From the NCBI RefSeq assembly GCF_003952505.1, contig NZ_CP034450.1, positions 1,302,001-1,366,000 of the forward strand: a DNA stretch of 64,000 bases. Direction: 5' to 3'. Below the pieces are notes generated by a model. That model ran no database searches. It was given only the letters and a program-made list of their open reading frames with translations, and was not told the DNA's origin. Shown one piece after another: positions 39,950 to 48,212 of this stretch. This stretch comes from Mesorhizobium sp. M4B.F.Ca.ET.058.02.1.1 (GTDB taxonomy: Bacteria > Pseudomonadota > Alphaproteobacteria > Rhizobiales > Rhizobiaceae). Position 1 is the stretch's first letter. Each line of letters starts with the position of its first letter. Position numbers and translations under genes: made by a program.

Positions 39950-41305
39950 GTGACGGCGATCTTCGCGGAACAGGCACTTCTGCCGGACGGCTGGAACAAC
40001 AATGTCAGGATCACGCTGGCGGGCGGCCGCATCGCGGCGGCCGAGCCCGGCGCCTCACCGCTGACCGGCGACGAGCGCCATGCCATTGTACTCTCCGGCA
40101 TGTCCAATCTGCACAGCCACGCGTTCCAGCGCGGCATGGCGGGGCTCGCCGAACTGCGAGGCCCCTCGACCGACAGTTTCTGGAGCTGGCGCGAGGTGAT
40201 GTACCGCTTCGCTCTGTCGATGACGCCGGACCAGGTCGAGGCGGTGGCGGCACAGCTTTATGTCGAGATGCTGGAAGCGGGATTTTCGCGCGTCGGCGAG
40301 TTCCACTATCTCCACCACGACCGCGACGGAAAACCCTATGGCAACATCGCCGAGATGGCGGAGCGGATCGCGGCGGCCGCGGCTGAGACCGGCATTGGGC
40401 TGACGCTGCTGCCCGTCTTCTATGCCCATTCCTCCTTCGGGGGTGCGGCACCCAATGAGGCCCAGCGGCGATTCATCAATGATGTCCAACGATTCGGACG
40501 CTTGCTTGAGAAAAGCCGCGAAAGCGTTCGCTCGCTCGATCAGGCCGTTGTCGGCGTCGCCCCGCACAGCCTGCGCGCCGCGACGCCGGAGGAACTCGAC
40601 GCGGTAACCGCGATGGCGCCGGACGGCCCGATCCACATTCATATCGCAGAGCAAACAAAGGAAGTGGAAGACTGCATCGCCTGGTCGGGCGCGCGGCCGG
40701 TCGAATTCCTTCTTGACCATGCCAAGGTGGACCGGCGCTGGTGCCTGATCCACGCCACGCATATGACCGAGGCCGAGACGGTCCGCATGGCCAGGAGTGG
40801 CGCGATCGCCGGCCTCTGCCCGATCACCGAGGCCAATCTCGGCGACGGCACCTTCACCGCGCCGCTGTTCGTCGAACATGGCGGCCGCTTCGGCGTCGGC
40901 TCAGACTCTAATGTGCTAATCGGCCTGCCGGACGAGCTCAGGCAGCTGGAATACTCGCAGCGCCTGACGCACCGCGCCCGCAACGTGCTGGCGGTAGCGG
41001 GCGGCTCGGCCGGCCGCGCCTTGTTCGATGCCGCGCTCGACGGCGGCAGCGCCGCGCTCGGCGCCGGCCCGGCGCGGATCGCAGCCGGCGCCCCGGCCGA
41101 TTTGGTGTCGCTCGACCCGAACCATCCGTCGCTCGCCGGCAAGACGGGAGACTCCATCCTCGATGCCTGGATCTTCGCCAACGGCGCCAGCGTCGACAGC
41201 GTCTGGGTGCACGGCAGGAAGCAGGTCAGCGGCGGCCAGCATGCCAGGCGCGAGCCGATCGCCGAGAGGTTCCGCGCTGTCATGACCGCGCTGTCGGCAG
41301 CCTAG
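39950..41305 (+). CDS. hutF: Formimidoylglutamate deiminase
   Basis: Amidohydrolase that converts N-formimidoyl-L-glutamate to N-formyl-L-glutamate plus ammonia, step four; HutG then finishes. It has 451 residues. The metal site has His55 and His57 in SNLHSHAFQRG, with a later HIHIAEQ and the Asp in VGSDSN. The GTG at 39950 is chosen because GGAGAAAA precedes it and MTAIFAEQALLPDGW matches the family start; the frame is open upstream, through the operator palindrome, to 39896, which argues against the longer form. It is followed 24 bases later by hutC. Confidence 0.94.
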   Translation: MTAIFAEQALLPDGWNNNVRITLAGGRIAAAEPGASPLTGDERHAIVLSGMSNLHSHAFQRGMAGLAELRGPSTDSFWSWREVMYRFALSMTPDQVEAVAAQLYVEMLEAGFSRVGEFHYLHHDRDGKPYGNIAEMAERIAAAAAETGIGLTLLPVFYAHSSFGGAAPNEAQRRFINDVQRFGRLLEKSRESVRSLDQAVVGVAPHSLRAATPEELDAVTAMAPDGPIHIHIAEQTKEVEDCIAWSGARPVEFLLDHAKVDRRWCLIHATHMTEAETVRMARSGAIAGLCPITEANLGDGTFTAPLFVEHGGRFGVGSDSNVLIGLPDELRQLEYSQRLTHRARNVLAVAGGSAGRALFDAALDGGSAALGAGPARIAAGAPADLVSLDPNHPSLAGKTGDSILDAWIFANGASVDSVWVHGRKQVSGGQHARREPIAERFRAVMTALSAA

Positions 41306-41329
41306 CTCGTTCAACAGGCGAACCGCGAC

Positions 41330-42076
41330 ATGAGCATGATCGAGACAATGGAAGCGGAAGGTGGCGAGGCTGTTTCGCTGCACCAGCGCATCCTGTCCGA
41401 CATTAGCGAAAAGATCCTGTCCGGCGCCTGGGCGCCCGGACACAGGATTCCGTTCGAGCACGAGCTGACAGCTGAATACAATTGCTCGCGCATGACGGTA
41501 AACAAGGCGCTGTCGCAGCTGGCCAAGGCCGGGCTGATCGAGCGCCGCCGCCGTTCCGGCAGTTTTGTCCGCCAGCCGCAGTCGCAGGCGGCGGTGCTGG
41601 AACTGCACGACATCCGGATCGAGGTCGAAGCGCTCGGCCTGCCCTATCGCTATGAAAGGATGGCTCGGCTGAAGCGGCGCAGCAGCGCCGAGGACCGGTC
41701 ACTGCTGGGGCTTTCCGCCCCAGGCTTGGTGCTTTCGCTGGAATGCCTGCATTTCGCCGGCCAGCGGCCCTTCGCGCATGAGCAGCGGCTGATCAATCTC
41801 GCCGCGGTCGCGGAGGCCGGCGAGGAGGACTTTTTGGCCATCGCGCCCGGCCCCTGGCTGATCGGCCGCGTGCCGTGGAGCGAGGCCGAGCATCGCATCC
41901 GCGCCACCGCCGCGGACGACCATGTCGCCGACACGCTCGATATAGACCCCGGCGCGCCGTGCCTGGTGGTCGAGCGTCGCACCTGGAGCGCCGAGCACCC
42001 GGTGACGCATGTGCGCTTTATTTATCCGGCCGAGAGCCACACGCTGGTGGCGCGGTTCACGCCGTCGCAGGGATGA
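41330..42076 (+). CDS. hutC: Histidine-utilisation repressor HutC (GntR family)
   Basis: Transcriptional repressor of 248 residues. The N-terminal winged helix-turn-helix lies at about 15-82 (LHQRILSDISEKILSG, then SRMTVNKALSQLAKAGLIERRRRSGSFV). The UTRA ligand domain spans about 95-245 and in this family senses urocanate. It lies behind hutF, so it likely represses its own operon through the palindrome at 39882-39895. The ATG at 41330 is the natural start, although an ATG three codons on (MIETME) is possible. Confidence 0.93.
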   Translation: MSMIETMEAEGGEAVSLHQRILSDISEKILSGAWAPGHRIPFEHELTAEYNCSRMTVNKALSQLAKAGLIERRRRSGSFVRQPQSQAAVLELHDIRIEVEALGLPYRYERMARLKRRSSAEDRSLLGLSAPGLVLSLECLHFAGQRPFAHEQRLINLAAVAEAGEEDFLAIAPGPWLIGRVPWSEAEHRIRATAADDHVADTLDIDPGAPCLVVERRTWSAEHPVTHVRFIYPAESHTLVARFTPSQG

Positions 42077-42079
42077 GTG

Positions 42080-42101
42080 ATCTCCCCCTCGTGGGGGAGA
42101 T
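42080..42101. terminator. Hairpin between convergent hutC and ridA-type genes
   Basis: Perfect inverted repeat with the stem ATCTCCCCC / GGGGGAGAT around a four-base TCGT loop. It is the mini-hairpin unit also found in both arms of the element at 7735-7924. It lies four bases past the hutC stop and 22 bases past the ridA stop, so it probably serves as a shared terminator. Confidence 0.6.
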
Positions 42102-42122
42102 TGGCAGTTCGGGCGCCGCGCC

Positions 42123-42467
42123 TTAAATCGCCGCCGTAATAATAATCTCGACCAGATATTCCGGGCCGGCCAGCTTGGCCTCGCCGGTGGCGCGGGCGGG
42201 CGTATGGCCCTGCGGCACCCACTTGTCCCATTCCGCGTTCATCTCGGCGAAGGTGCTCATGTCGGCCAGCCAGATGATGGTCTGCACGATCTTGGTCTTG
42301 TCGGTTCCGGCCTTGGCCAGCAATTCGTCGATGGTCTTCAGGATGTCGCGGGTCTGCGAGGCGACATTGCCGCCGGGCTCGCCGACCTGGCCGGCCAGAT
42401 AGACGGTGTTGCCGTGGATGACGATCTGGCTCATGCGCGGGCCAACATCGATGCGACGAATGCTCAT
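42123..42467 (-). CDS. RidA/YjgF-family protein
   Basis: 114-residue RidA-superfamily protein. RidA itself hydrolyses reactive enamine/imine intermediates released by PLP enzymes such as threonine dehydratase. The fold is clear from NTVYLAGQVGE, TRDILKTIDELLAKAGTDKTK and the C-terminal EYLVEIIITA. The archetypal arginine of RidA near the C-terminus appears as Arg in TPARATGEAKL, so activity is possible, but subfamilies differ. The ATG at 42467 is used. It converges on hutC and is divergent from the zinc-type ABC genes. Confidence 0.9.
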   Translation of the reverse strand: MSIRRIDVGPRMSQIVIHGNTVYLAGQVGEPGGNVASQTRDILKTIDELLAKAGTDKTKIVQTIIWLADMSTFAEMNAEWDKWVPQGHTPARATGEAKLAGPEYLVEIIITAAI

Positions 42468-42632
42468 GGGGCGTTCCTTCCTATTATCGGTCGCGCCTCT
42501 TTAGAGTCCGCGCCGGTTTCGGGCAAGGCCGGCAGGGACGAAACCAATTGAGCCAATTGTGTGGCCCCTGCCCGTTGCGTACACGGCGAGTTGACCGGCC
42601 GTGACCAAATTGCGTCGGGCCATCTTGTTGAC

Positions 42633-42648
42633 TAATGTAATAACATCA
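42633..42648. promoter_or_regulatory. Possible Zur-type operator upstream of the metal ABC importer
   Basis: Imperfect inverted repeat TAATGT-AATA-ACATCA (half-sites differ at one base) in an A/T-rich window about 55 bases before the ATPase start. It resembles alphaproteobacterial Zur boxes in general form, fitting zinc-controlled expression of the importer. I cannot match it to a measured consensus. Confidence 0.45.
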
Positions 42649-42700
42649 CATATCGAGTTGAACCGCTCGAACAATGGGCTACCGCCCCAACGGACCACCG

Positions 42701-43534
42701 ATGACCAATGCCTGCCTGACCTTTCGCGACCTGACGCTCGGCTATGGCAGCCACCCGGCGATCCATCACCTCGATGGCGTCATCCGCAAGGGGTCGCTGA
42801 CGGCTGTCGTCGGCGCCAACGGCTCGGGCAAGTCGACGCTGATGAAGGGCATTGTTGGCGTGCTGAAGCCGATGGAAGGCGCGGTCACCCGCGCCCCCGG
42901 CGTGCGCACCGCCTATCTGCCGCAGCAGTCCGAACTCGACCGCTCTTTCCCAGCGCGGGTGGTCGACCTGGTTTCGCTCGGCTTGTGGCCGAAGCGCGGC
43001 CTGCTCGGCCGCTATACGAAGGAGGACCGCGAATCCGTCAGCAAGGCGCTGTTGGCGGTCGGCCTCGGCGGCTTCGAGACGCGCCCGATCGACACGCTGT
43101 CCGGCGGACAGCTGCAACGCACGCTGTTTGCGCGCGTGCTGCTGCAGGACGCCGACCTCATCCTGCTCGACGAGCCGTTCAACGCCGTCGACGCCAAGAC
43201 GGTCGGCGACCTGATCCAGTTGATCAAGCGCTGGCATGGCGAGGAGCGCACGATCATGGTTGTCGTCCACGATCTCGACCTCGTTCGGCACAATTTCCCC
43301 GAGACGCTGCTGCTTGCGCGCCAGCCGGTCGCCTGGGGCGAGACCAAGGAAACGCTGCGGCCGGAAAACCTTCTCAAGGCGCGGCGCTTCCATGAAGCAT
43401 GGGAAGAGAACGCGCCCTGGTGCGAGCCCGACGACCATCATCACGACCATCACGGGCACGACCATCACGGCCCTGCCCATACCCATGCGCATGATCACCA
43501 TCATGACCACGGCTCCGGGCCGAGGGCCGCCTGA
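42701..43534 (+). CDS. Metal ABC transporter ATP-binding protein with His-rich C-terminus
   Basis: ATPase of a zinc/manganese importer (ZnuC/AztA/MntB type), 277 residues. Walker A GANGSGKS is at 38-45, the signature LSGGQ at 133-137 and Walker B LILLDE at 153-158. Residues 246-270 contain 15 histidines mixed with Asp and Gly, a likely zinc-sensing or buffering tail. The ATG at 42701 is chosen; an in-frame ATG at 42674 would add nine residues without a better ribosome site. It overlaps the permease start as TGATG and leads an operon of ATPase, permease and binding protein. Confidence 0.93.
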   Translation: MTNACLTFRDLTLGYGSHPAIHHLDGVIRKGSLTAVVGANGSGKSTLMKGIVGVLKPMEGAVTRAPGVRTAYLPQQSELDRSFPARVVDLVSLGLWPKRGLLGRYTKEDRESVSKALLAVGLGGFETRPIDTLSGGQLQRTLFARVLLQDADLILLDEPFNAVDAKTVGDLIQLIKRWHGEERTIMVVVHDLDLVRHNFPETLLLARQPVAWGETKETLRPENLLKARRFHEAWEENAPWCEPDDHHHDHHGHDHHGPAHTHAHDHHHDHGSGPRAA

Positions 43535-44409
43535 TGGACTTTCTCTACGGCCTCTTCATCGCGCCCTTTGCCGATTTCGCCTTCATGCAGCGAGCGCTGT
43601 TCGGCTCGCTGCTGCTGTCGCTCGGCGCCTGTCCGGTCGGGGTCTTCCTGATGCTGCGGCGCATGAGCCTGTCGGGCGACGCCATGGCGCACGCCATCCT
43701 GCCGGGTGCGGCCGCAGGCTTCCTGCTCTACGGGCTGGAAATCCTGCCGATGACCATAGGCGGGCTGATCGCCGGCATTATCGTCGCGCTCGGCGCCGGC
43801 GCTGTCTCGCGTTTCACCGTCCAGCGCGAGGACGCTTCGATGGCGGCCTTCTATCTGATCTCGCTCGCCGTCGGCGTGCTGATGGTGTCGATCCGCGGCT
43901 CCAGTGTCGATCTCATGCATGTGCTGTTCGGCACGGTGCTGGCGCTCAACAACGAGGCTCTGACGCTGATCGGCGGTATCGTGCTGGTCACGCTGGTCGC
44001 CCTCACGATCTTCTGGCGGGCGCTGGTCGCCGAATGCCTCGACCCGCTGTTCCTGCGCTCGGTGAGCCGCATGGGCAGCCCGGTGCATTTCATCTTCCTG
44101 GGGCTGGTGGTGCTCAACCTCGTCGGCGGCTTCCAGGCGCTAGGCACGCTTTTGTCGGTCGGGCTGATGATGCTGCCGGCCGCCGCCGCCCGCTTCTGGA
44201 CGGTGCGCGTCGAGCCTATGTGCGTGCTGGCGGTGCTGATCGGCTTCGCCTCCTGCACCGCCGGACTGCTGCTTTCCTACCACGCCTCGCTGCCGTCCGG
44301 CCCGGCCATCATCCTGTCGGCCGGCGTCGTCTACTTCTTCTCGATCGTGTTCGGCTCGCGCGGCGCGCTGCGCGCCCGCATCGTCCACCATCGCCACCGG
44401 ACCGCCTGA
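43534..44409 (+). CDS. Metal ABC transporter permease
   Basis: Membrane subunit of 291 residues from the ZnuB/AztB/MntC permease family, with about eight hydrophobic segments. Family motifs RRMSLSGDAMAHAILPGAAAG and LLSVGLMMLPAAAARFW are visible. The start ATG overlaps the stop of the ATPase gene (TGATG). Together with the ATPase and binding protein it forms a complete importer. Zinc is favoured by the His-rich partner and the Zur-like site, but manganese cannot be excluded from sequence. Confidence 0.93.
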   Translation: MDFLYGLFIAPFADFAFMQRALFGSLLLSLGACPVGVFLMLRRMSLSGDAMAHAILPGAAAGFLLYGLEILPMTIGGLIAGIIVALGAGAVSRFTVQREDASMAAFYLISLAVGVLMVSIRGSSVDLMHVLFGTVLALNNEALTLIGGIVLVTLVALTIFWRALVAECLDPLFLRSVSRMGSPVHFIFLGLVVLNLVGGFQALGTLLSVGLMMLPAAAARFWTVRVEPMCVLAVLIGFASCTAGLLLSYHASLPSGPAIILSAGVVYFFSIVFGSRGALRARIVHHRHRTA

Positions 44410-44434
44410 TCCCCCAAGCAAGGAGACCTGCCCA

Positions 44435-45376
44435 ATGCTGAAATCCTTCCGCGCCGCCCTGGCCCTGAGCGTTATAACATTTACCGCGCTTGGCGCTTCT
44501 TCGGCCTTCGCCGCGCCGCTCAAGGTGGTGGCGAGCTTCACGGTGATTGCGGATTTCGCCAAGAATGTCGGCGGCGACCGGGTCAGCATCACCACCATCG
44601 TCGGCCCGGATGGCGACGCCCATGTCTACGAACCGAGCCCGGCCGACGCGGTGGCGATGGCTGGCGCTGATGTGGTGCTGGTCAACGGGCTGCAATTCGA
44701 AGGCTATTTGCAGCGCCTGGTCGACGCCAGCGCCACCAAGGCCTCGATCGTTACCTTGACCAAGGGCGTCACCCCCATCGACTTCAAGCCGGAATTCGCC
44801 GATGCGGACGCGGCGGAAGGCGCCGCCACCGGCGGCGGCAAGACGGTCACCGACCCGCATGCCTTCCAGTCGATCGCCAATGCCAGGATCTATGTGAAGA
44901 ATATCGCCGAGGCCTTCTGCGCCGCCGACAGCGATGGCTGCGTCGGCTACCAGACCAATGCCGCGGCCTACACCAAGAAGCTGGATGCGCTGGAAGGCGA
45001 GGTGAAGGCGGCGATCCAGTCGATCCCCGAGGAGAAGCGCGTCGTCATCACCTCGCACGATGCCTTCGGCTATTTCGAGCACGAATATGGCCTGGCCTTC
45101 CTGGCGCCGCAGGGCATTTCCACCGACTCCGAGCCATCGGCCGCCGACGTCGCCAAGCTGGTCGAGCAAGTGAAGCAAGACAAGGCGGCTGCGATCTTCG
45201 TCGAAAACATCACCAATCCGCGGCTGATCGAGCAGATCGCCAGCGAGACCGGCATCAAGGTCGGCGGCACGCTCTATTCGGATGCGCTGTCGCAGCCCGA
45301 CGGACCAGCCTCGACCTATATCGACATGATGCACAACAACATCGCCCAGATCAAAGGCGCGATCCTCGGCAGCTGA
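44435..45376 (+). CDS. Zinc/manganese-binding periplasmic protein of an ABC importer (cluster A-I)
   Basis: Periplasmic solute-binding protein of 313 residues. The Sec signal covers 1-26 (cleavage after SSAFA). Likely metal ligands are His63 (DAHVYEP), His142 (TDPHAF), His208 (TSHDAFGYF) and Asp283 (LYSDALS), the three-His-plus-Asp set known from AztC-like zinc proteins. The long His-rich loop of ZnuA is absent. It lies 25 bases after the permease and is followed by a strong terminator. No aztD-like metallochaperone gene follows. Confidence 0.92.
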   Translation: MLKSFRAALALSVITFTALGASSAFAAPLKVVASFTVIADFAKNVGGDRVSITTIVGPDGDAHVYEPSPADAVAMAGADVVLVNGLQFEGYLQRLVDASATKASIVTLTKGVTPIDFKPEFADADAAEGAATGGGKTVTDPHAFQSIANARIYVKNIAEAFCAADSDGCVGYQTNAAAYTKKLDALEGEVKAAIQSIPEEKRVVITSHDAFGYFEHEYGLAFLAPQGISTDSEPSAADVAKLVEQVKQDKAAAIFVENITNPRLIEQIASETGIKVGGTLYSDALSQPDGPASTYIDMMHNNIAQIKGAILGS

Positions 45377-45385
45377 GGTCCGCTC

Positions 45386-45419
45386 ATCCAGCCGGATTGT
45401 GATGGTCCGGCTGGATTTT
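45386..45419 (+). terminator. Rho-independent terminator of the metal-importer operon
   Basis: Perfect 11-base-pair stem, ATCCAGCCGGA (45386-45396) and TCCGGCTGGAT (45406-45416), followed by a short T-run. It lies ten bases after the binding-protein stop. Confidence 0.85.
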
Positions 45420-45545
45420 CCGCCGCGAATGTCTATCTGCAAAGACGACGCCGGCGGCGTGCGACGATACGCGATCGGCGGGAGCAGTTGCCGGCTCGCT
45501 CCGGGAGTGGCAAGACTGCCGCGCGACCAGATTGCGAGGACGACC

Positions 45546-45884
45546 ATGGAATACCGAGAGATCAGCGACGACTATTCGGTCTCGGGCCAGATCCAGCCCA
45601 GCGATATCACCGCCATCAAGGAAGCCGGCTTCAAGAGCGTGATCTGCAACCGGCCGGACAACGAGCAGCCCGGCCAGCCTTCGGCCGAAAGCGTCAAGGC
45701 AGCGGCCGAGGCGGCCGGCCTCGCCTTCCGCTTCATCCCGGTCATCAGCGGCCAGATCACCTTCGAGAATGTCCAGGACCAGGCCGCGGCGCTCGACGAG
45801 CTCGAGGGCCCGGTCTTCGCCTACTGCCGCTCCGGCGCCCGCTGCACCAATCTCTATGGGTTGATTCAGCAGTCGAGGGGCTGA
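45546..45884 (+). CDS. TIGR01244-type small phosphatase (dual-specificity-phosphatase fold)
   Basis: 112-residue cytosolic protein related to the DSP-like domain of beta-lactamase-like hydrolase (BLH) proteins. The active-site-type loop is YCRSGARCTNL with Cys94 and Arg99. The motif FKSVICNRPDNEQPGQPS matches the family's substrate loop. In other bacteria this domain is fused to, or adjacent to, a metallo-beta-lactamase sulfur dioxygenase; here it stands alone after the zinc importer terminator, so its role is unknown. The ATG at 45546 gives MEYREISDDYSVSGQI. Confidence 0.88.
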   Translation: MEYREISDDYSVSGQIQPSDITAIKEAGFKSVICNRPDNEQPGQPSAESVKAAAEAAGLAFRFIPVISGQITFENVQDQAAALDELEGPVFAYCRSGARCTNLYGLIQQSRG

Positions 45885-45886
45885 AG

Positions 45887-45932
45887 TGTGCTGAGATTCA
45901 GGTCAGGCCGGCCTGACCTGAACATCAGCGCA
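45887..45932. terminator. Palindromic intergenic element, probable bidirectional terminator (copy 2)
   Basis: A 26-base perfect palindrome (45897-45922, centre GGCCGGCC) extended by partial arms GTGCTGA and TCAGCGCA. It lies between the convergent phosphatase and Lrp-type genes. The core GATTCAGGTCAGGCCGGCCT at 45895-45914 is identical to 1928-1947 in copy 1, which is also between convergent genes. Confidence 0.7.
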
Positions 45933-45934
45933 CC

Positions 45935-46402
45935 CTAGATCGGCAGCGCGCCGGTCTCCTTCAGCGTCTCCAGCACGATTGCCGTCTTCACATGCTGGAC
46001 GGATTCGTGCGGCAGGAGCACGCCGTTGACGAACTCCGACAGTGATTTGAGATCGGGCGTCACCACTTTCAGAATGTAGTCCATCTCCCCGGTCAACGCG
46101 TGCGCCTCCTGAACCTCAGGCAGCCGCGCCACCAACTCGCCGAAGCGCCGGGCGTTGTCACGATTGTGGGTGGCCAGTGTCACCGAGATGACGTTGACCA
46201 GCGAGAAGCCCAGCCGGTCCCGGTCGAGCACCGCGCGGTACCCCTTGATATAGCCGTCCTCCTCCAGCCGCTGGCGGCGGCGCGAGCATTGCGAGGCCGA
46301 CAGGTTCACCCGCTCCGACAAATCGTTGTTGGTGAGCCGCGCGTCGCCCTGCAGCAGAGCCAGTATCTTGCGATCGAATTGATCAAGGCGCGCATTATCC
46401 AC
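45935..46402 (-). CDS. Lrp/AsnC-family transcriptional regulator
   Basis: 155-residue feast/famine regulator. The helix-turn-helix lies at about 8-55 (LDQFDRKILALLQGDARLTNNDL, then SQCSRRRQRLEEDGYI), and the RAM ligand-binding domain spans about 65-145, with the expected ALTGEMDYILKVV. I choose the GTG at 46402, which has GGAGG seven bases upstream; the ATG at 46420 would place that ribosome site inside the gene. It is divergent from the 4-hydroxyphenylpyruvate dioxygenase gene and is its likely amino-acid-responsive regulator. Confidence 0.9.
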   Translation of the reverse strand: MDNARLDQFDRKILALLQGDARLTNNDLSERVNLSASQCSRRRQRLEEDGYIKGYRAVLDRDRLGFSLVNVISVTLATHNRDNARRFGELVARLPEVQEAHALTGEMDYILKVVTPDLKSLSEFVNGVLLPHESVQHVKTAIVLETLKETGALPI

Positions 46403-46416
46403 GGATTTTCCTCCAA

Positions 46417-46437
46417 TCATGCACGTTCTACGCATGA
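46417..46437. promoter_or_regulatory. Inverted repeat between the Lrp-type gene and hpd
   Basis: Perfect six-base arms TCATGC and GCATGA, spaced by nine bases, in the 137-base divergent region. A plausible binding site for the adjacent Lrp-type protein. It overlaps the alternative upstream ATG of the regulator, another reason to prefer the GTG start. Confidence 0.45.
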
Positions 46438-46539
46438 CATGAGCATTTCAGGCGTTCGAATGCAAGCACCGTGCGGCCCTCCGGCGTTATCATGAGCGAA
46501 GATGGCCAAGACCGGCCGCAACAGCTTCGGAGAACCGCC

Positions 46540-47655
46540 ATGGGCCCCTTCCCGCACGACGCCCCGCCCGCCAGGATCAGCAAGGCGAACCCCGCCGGCA
46601 CCGACGGTTTCGAATTCGTCGAGTTCGCGCATCCCGAGCCTGCCAAGCTCGCCGAGCTCTTCGCCCGCATGGGCTATGTCGCGGTGGCGAAGCACCGCAC
46701 CAAGGCGATCACCGTCTGGCGGCAGGGCGACATAAACTACATCGTCAATGCCGAGCCCGGCTCGCATGCGATGAAATTCGTCGACAAACACGGCCCCTGC
46801 GCCGCCTCGATGGCGTGGCGCGTTGTCGACGCCAAGCACGCCTTCGACCATGCCGTGTCGAAGGGTGCCACGCCTTATGAAGGCACCGACAAAGCGCTCG
46901 ACGTGCCGGCCATCGTCGGCATAGGGGGCTCGCTGCTTTATTTCATCGAGACCTATGGGGAGAAAGGCTCGGCCTATGACGCCGAGTTCGAGTGGCTGGG
47001 CGAGCGCGACCCGAAGCCGGAGGGCGTCGGCTTCTACTACCTCGATCACCTCACCCACAATGTCTATCGCGGCAACATGGACAAGTGGTGGGACTTTTAC
47101 CGCGACCTGTTCGGCTTCAAGCAGATCCACTTCTTCGACATTGACGGCAAGATCACCGGGCTGGTCAGCCGCGCCATCACCTCGCCCTGCGGCAAGATCC
47201 GCATTCCGCTGAACGAGTCCAAGGACGAGACCAGCCAGATCGCCGAATATCTGAAGAAGTACAATGGCGAAGGCATCCAGCACATCGCTGTCGGCACGGA
47301 CGCGATCTACGAGGCCACCGACCTGCTTGCCGCCAACGGGCTGAAGTTCATGCCTGGCCCGCCCGACACCTATTACGAGATGTCGCAGGACCGTGTGCAT
47401 GATCACGACGAGCCGATCGGGCGGATGAAGAAGCACGGCATCCTGATCGACGGCGAAGGCGTCGTCGACGGCGGCATGACCAAGATCCTGCTGCAGATCT
47501 TCTCGAAAACCGTGATCGGCCCGATCTTCTTCGAGTTCATCCAGAGGAAGGGCGACGAGGGCTTTGGCGAGGGCAATTTCCGCGCCCTGTTCGAATCGAT
47601 CGAGCAGGACCAGATCAAGCGCGGCGTGATCAAGCTGGACGGCAAGGCGGCGTAA
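46540..47655 (+). CDS. hpd: 4-hydroxyphenylpyruvate dioxygenase
   Basis: Non-heme iron dioxygenase that turns 4-hydroxyphenylpyruvate into homogentisate in tyrosine degradation. It has 371 residues and two vicinal-oxygen-chelate domains. The probable iron ligands are His170 (YLDHLTHNVYRGNM), His248 (GIQHIAVGT) and Glu332 (FFEFIQRKG). The ATG at 46540 has GGAG eight bases upstream and gives MGPFPHDAPPARI. It is convergent with the hmgA-MBL-fahA-DinB operon, so the whole tyrosine route sits within 6 kb but in separate transcripts. Confidence 0.95.
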   Translation: MGPFPHDAPPARISKANPAGTDGFEFVEFAHPEPAKLAELFARMGYVAVAKHRTKAITVWRQGDINYIVNAEPGSHAMKFVDKHGPCAASMAWRVVDAKHAFDHAVSKGATPYEGTDKALDVPAIVGIGGSLLYFIETYGEKGSAYDAEFEWLGERDPKPEGVGFYYLDHLTHNVYRGNMDKWWDFYRDLFGFKQIHFFDIDGKITGLVSRAITSPCGKIRIPLNESKDETSQIAEYLKKYNGEGIQHIAVGTDAIYEATDLLAANGLKFMPGPPDTYYEMSQDRVHDHDEPIGRMKKHGILIDGEGVVDGGMTKILLQIFSKTVIGPIFFEFIQRKGDEGFGEGNFRALFESIEQDQIKRGVIKLDGKAA

Positions 47656-47675
47656 GGCCGAGGAGGGCGAGCGGT

Positions 47676-48212
47676 TCAAAGACCGAGCCGCTCGACCTCG
47701 TCCTTCCGCAGCTTGATGTCGTAGTCGAGCAAAAACTCATCCAGTTGCGGCGGCGGAACGGAAGTGCCGGAGAGCATCGCGTGCACCTGCCCGCGGTGGT
47801 GGATGTCGTGCAGGAAGACATGGGCGAGGATGTCGCCGATGCGCTCGGGGATCATACCGTCTTCGCGTCTATCGGTGATGACACGACGGTCTAGATCGGC
47901 CTCCGACAAAGCATCGCAGAAGGCGATCAGTTTGCGGTCGAAGGTGATCTGCGCCACTACCAAATCGGCGACATTGTCGAACGGCACGAAATCATCATAG
48001 GCGGCAGCGCCGACACCACCCTCCGTCAGGAAGTCGAGATAGAGATGGTCGACCGCGAGGATGTGGTTCAGCGTCTCCTTGATCGACGGAAAGAAGCTGG
48101 TGCGCGCGGCCTCAAATTCTCCAGGCTCGAGGAACAGCACGGCGCGGTACAGGCGGTCGTTCGACCAGCGATTGTTGCGCGCCATGCGGCGCAGGTGATC
48201 AATCAGCGTCAT
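47676..48212 (-). CDS. DinB-family protein
   Basis: 178-residue four-helix DinB/YfiT-like protein. Three histidines form the expected metal site: NHILAVDHLYLDF (His near residue 49), and HVFLHDIHHRGQ (near 130-138). DinB proteins are often metal-dependent thiol-S-transferases or damage-induced proteins. A glutathione- or mycothiol-type isomerase role would fit here, since the upstream genes belong to homogentisate breakdown and no MaiA is seen, but that is speculation. It overlaps the small membrane gene by four bases, so it is in the same operon. Confidence 0.88.
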   Translation of the reverse strand: MTLIDHLRRMARNNRWSNDRLYRAVLFLEPGEFEAARTSFFPSIKETLNHILAVDHLYLDFLTEGGVGAAAYDDFVPFDNVADLVVAQITFDRKLIAFCDALSEADLDRRVITDRREDGMIPERIGDILAHVFLHDIHHRGQVHAMLSGTSVPPPQLDEFLLDYDIKLRKDEVERLGL

